DNA of 64,000 nucleotides, from contig JAIOXZ010000005.1 in the NCBI GenBank assembly GCA_021741355.1, positions 62,001 to 126,000 on the forward strand, written 5' to 3'. The stretch is from Caulobacter sp. Lineage in GTDB: Bacteria; Pseudomonadota; Alphaproteobacteria; Caulobacterales; Caulobacteraceae. The notes beneath the pieces are model-generated. The model was not told the origin of the DNA and ran no database searches. It was given only the letters and a program-made list of their open reading frames with translations. Shown here piece after piece: positions 63,294-64,000 of the stretch; within the stretch, counting starts at the first letter, position 1, and each line of letters begins with the position of its first letter. The position numbers were made by a program, and so were the translations under genes.

Positions 63294-63785
63294 TCAGAAC
63301 TTGCGGACGTAGGACACCGACCAGACGTTGGCGTCAGTGCCAAAGTCGTAGCTGGTGTAGTCCAGACGCACGCCGTCATTGGCGGTGAAGAAAGCTTCGA
63401 CACCGGCGCCGTAGGCGGCGCCTTCTTCGCTCGCGGAGGTGCCGCCAACGTCGACTTCACCAGCGGCGAAGCCGCCGCGGACGAACAGGTTGACGTTCTC
63501 GGACACCGGCACGCGGCCGACCAGGAACAGGCCGTAGGTGCTGCTGAGTTCGACGGTGGTGCCGAGGATTTCGTCATCGGCGACGCCGAAGCCGATTTCA
63601 CCTTCAACACCGACGTGCGGCGTGAAGGTCACACCGAGGCGGCCCTGGACGGCGCCCAAGCTTACCGGATCGATGTCGATGTTGGCGTAGCCGATCGAGG
63701 CGTAGACGCCGGTTTCGGCGTGCGCCAGCGCCGGGGCGACGAGGGAAATGGCCGCAACAGACGCGGCAATCATAAGGTTTTTCAT
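63294..63785 (-). CDS. Outer-membrane beta-barrel protein
   Basis: 163 residues with a signal peptide (IAASVAAISLVAPALAHA) and eight amphipathic strands (VYASIGYANIDID, GRLGVTFTPHVGVEGEIGFGV, YGLFLVGRVPVSENVNLFVRGGFAAGEVDV, GVRLDYTSYDFG, VWSVSYVRKF). It ends in phenylalanine, the outer-membrane insertion signal. Resembles OmpA/OmpW-like 8-strand porins; role unknown. The next gene upstream is a paralogue. Confidence 0.88.
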   Translation of the reverse strand: MKNLMIAASVAAISLVAPALAHAETGVYASIGYANIDIDPVSLGAVQGRLGVTFTPHVGVEGEIGFGVADDEILGTTVELSSTYGLFLVGRVPVSENVNLFVRGGFAAGEVDVGGTSASEEGAAYGAGVEAFFTANDGVRLDYTSYDFGTDANVWSVSYVRKF

Positions 63786-63869
63786 GGCTTTATTCTCCCG
63801 AGTGCGAATCTTGCTTGTCCGCACTTGCCTGCTCACTTTTCAGGCGCCCGGGGGGCGGTCAACCGAAAT

Positions 63870-63896
63870 GGGCCCCCTCCTGACTGGAGAGGGCCC
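63870..63896 (-). terminator. Terminator between the two beta-barrel genes
   Basis: GGGCCCCCTCC-TGACT-GGAGAGGGCCC forms a stem with one mismatch, 30 bases after the stop of the upstream (partial) barrel gene and followed on the minus strand by ATTTCGGTT. It separates the two paralogue genes into independent units. Confidence 0.75.
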
Positions 63897-63926
63897 ACCG
63901 TTACAATTCAACCACAGGGGTCGAAT

Positions 63927-64000
63927 CTAGAACTTGCGGGTGTAGGCGACCGCCCAGACGTCGGCGTTGCCGGCGTCGTAGTCGTGACGCGTCCAGTCGA
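63927..64000 (-). CDS. Outer-membrane beta-barrel protein, C-terminal part (cut by window edge)
   Basis: Only the last 23 codons are in the window; they read DWTRHDYDAGNADVWAVAYT then RKF, matching the end of the neighbouring barrel (DYTSYDFGTDANVWSVSYVRKF) nearly residue by residue. Tandem paralogue; the start is beyond 64000. Confidence 0.85.
   Translation of the reverse strand, partial: DWTRHDYDAGNADVWAVAYTRKF

Overview
The window is a high-GC (visibly around two-thirds G+C), densely coded chromosomal segment of an alphaproteobacterium, most likely a member of Caulobacteraceae (Caulobacter/Phenylobacterium/Brevundimonas group). The main reasons are a flbT-flaF-flagellin cluster with a TPR-glycosyltransferase of the FlmG type, two good sigma-54 promoters in front of flagellin genes, CtrA-type boxes (TTAA-N7-TTAA), a LexA box of the alphaproteobacterial type (GTTC-N7-GTTC) in front of ssb, and a complete ast core operon. 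No prophage, plasmid, insertion sequence or CRISPR array is visible. Accessory material is limited to two vapBC pairs, several families of palindromic intergenic repeats, and four degraded or aberrant genes.

Layout. 0.3-10.7 kb: housekeeping genes mostly on the minus strand (guaA with an rRNA m5C methyltransferase, a MAPEG membrane protein, guaB, a vapBC pair, a GNAT enzyme, rlmE with ppx/gppA, hspQ). 10.8-19.4 kb: phenylalanine hydroxylase, a membrane acyltransferase diverging from a LytTR regulator, then the arginine-succinyltransferase operon, read as M20 hydrolase-astA-astD-astB. 19.6-25.6 kb: tamA-tamB. 25.7-29.2 kb: circularly permuted ATP-grasp / alpha-E / transglutaminase operon, the set that elsewhere accompanies the Anbu proteasome-like peptidase, with no Anbu gene here. 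29.2-38.4 kb: a lone CysA-type ATPase, tRNA-Lys, tgt and queA (queuosine), a lipoprotein, an EEP-family hydrolase, then an HD protein, three tandem cyclophilins and a SnoaL-like gene. 38.4-41.7 kb: coaD and gyrA, which head the same minus-strand run. 41.8-46 kb: sodC followed by a truncated peroxiredoxin fragment, an EamA exporter, a Cof-type HAD gene broken by one amber codon, ssb, and two envelope proteins. 46-56 kb: flagellar filament locus (SBBP-repeat protein, PseH/FlmH-like acetyltransferase, three flagellins, FlaG, FlaF, FlbT, FlmG). 56-64 kb: MoxR ATPase, second vapBC, lipoprotein, UspA, HD hydrolase, a phosphatase remnant, a Nudix-like regulator, a fatty acid hydroxylase/sterol desaturase-type enzyme, and two tandem small outer-membrane beta-barrels, the second cut by the window edge.

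How parts work together. The flagellar locus holds structural flagellins, their secretion/translation factors (FlaF, FlbT), and enzymes expected to build and attach the flagellin sugar (FlmH, FlmG). Both sigma-54-driven flagellin genes have a 5' leader made of two consecutive stem-loops, the kind of target expected for FlbT-type post-transcriptional control. Other observations worth follow-up are a Tgt lacking two of three zinc-ligand cysteines, GyrA with Gln/Phe at the two quinolone hot-spot positions, seven copies of a GGGGACAYGTAC palindrome whose border supplies the stop codon of two genes, an apparent CTG start overlapping the coaD stop, and an M20 hydrolase fused by a one-base overlap to astA that could replace AstE.
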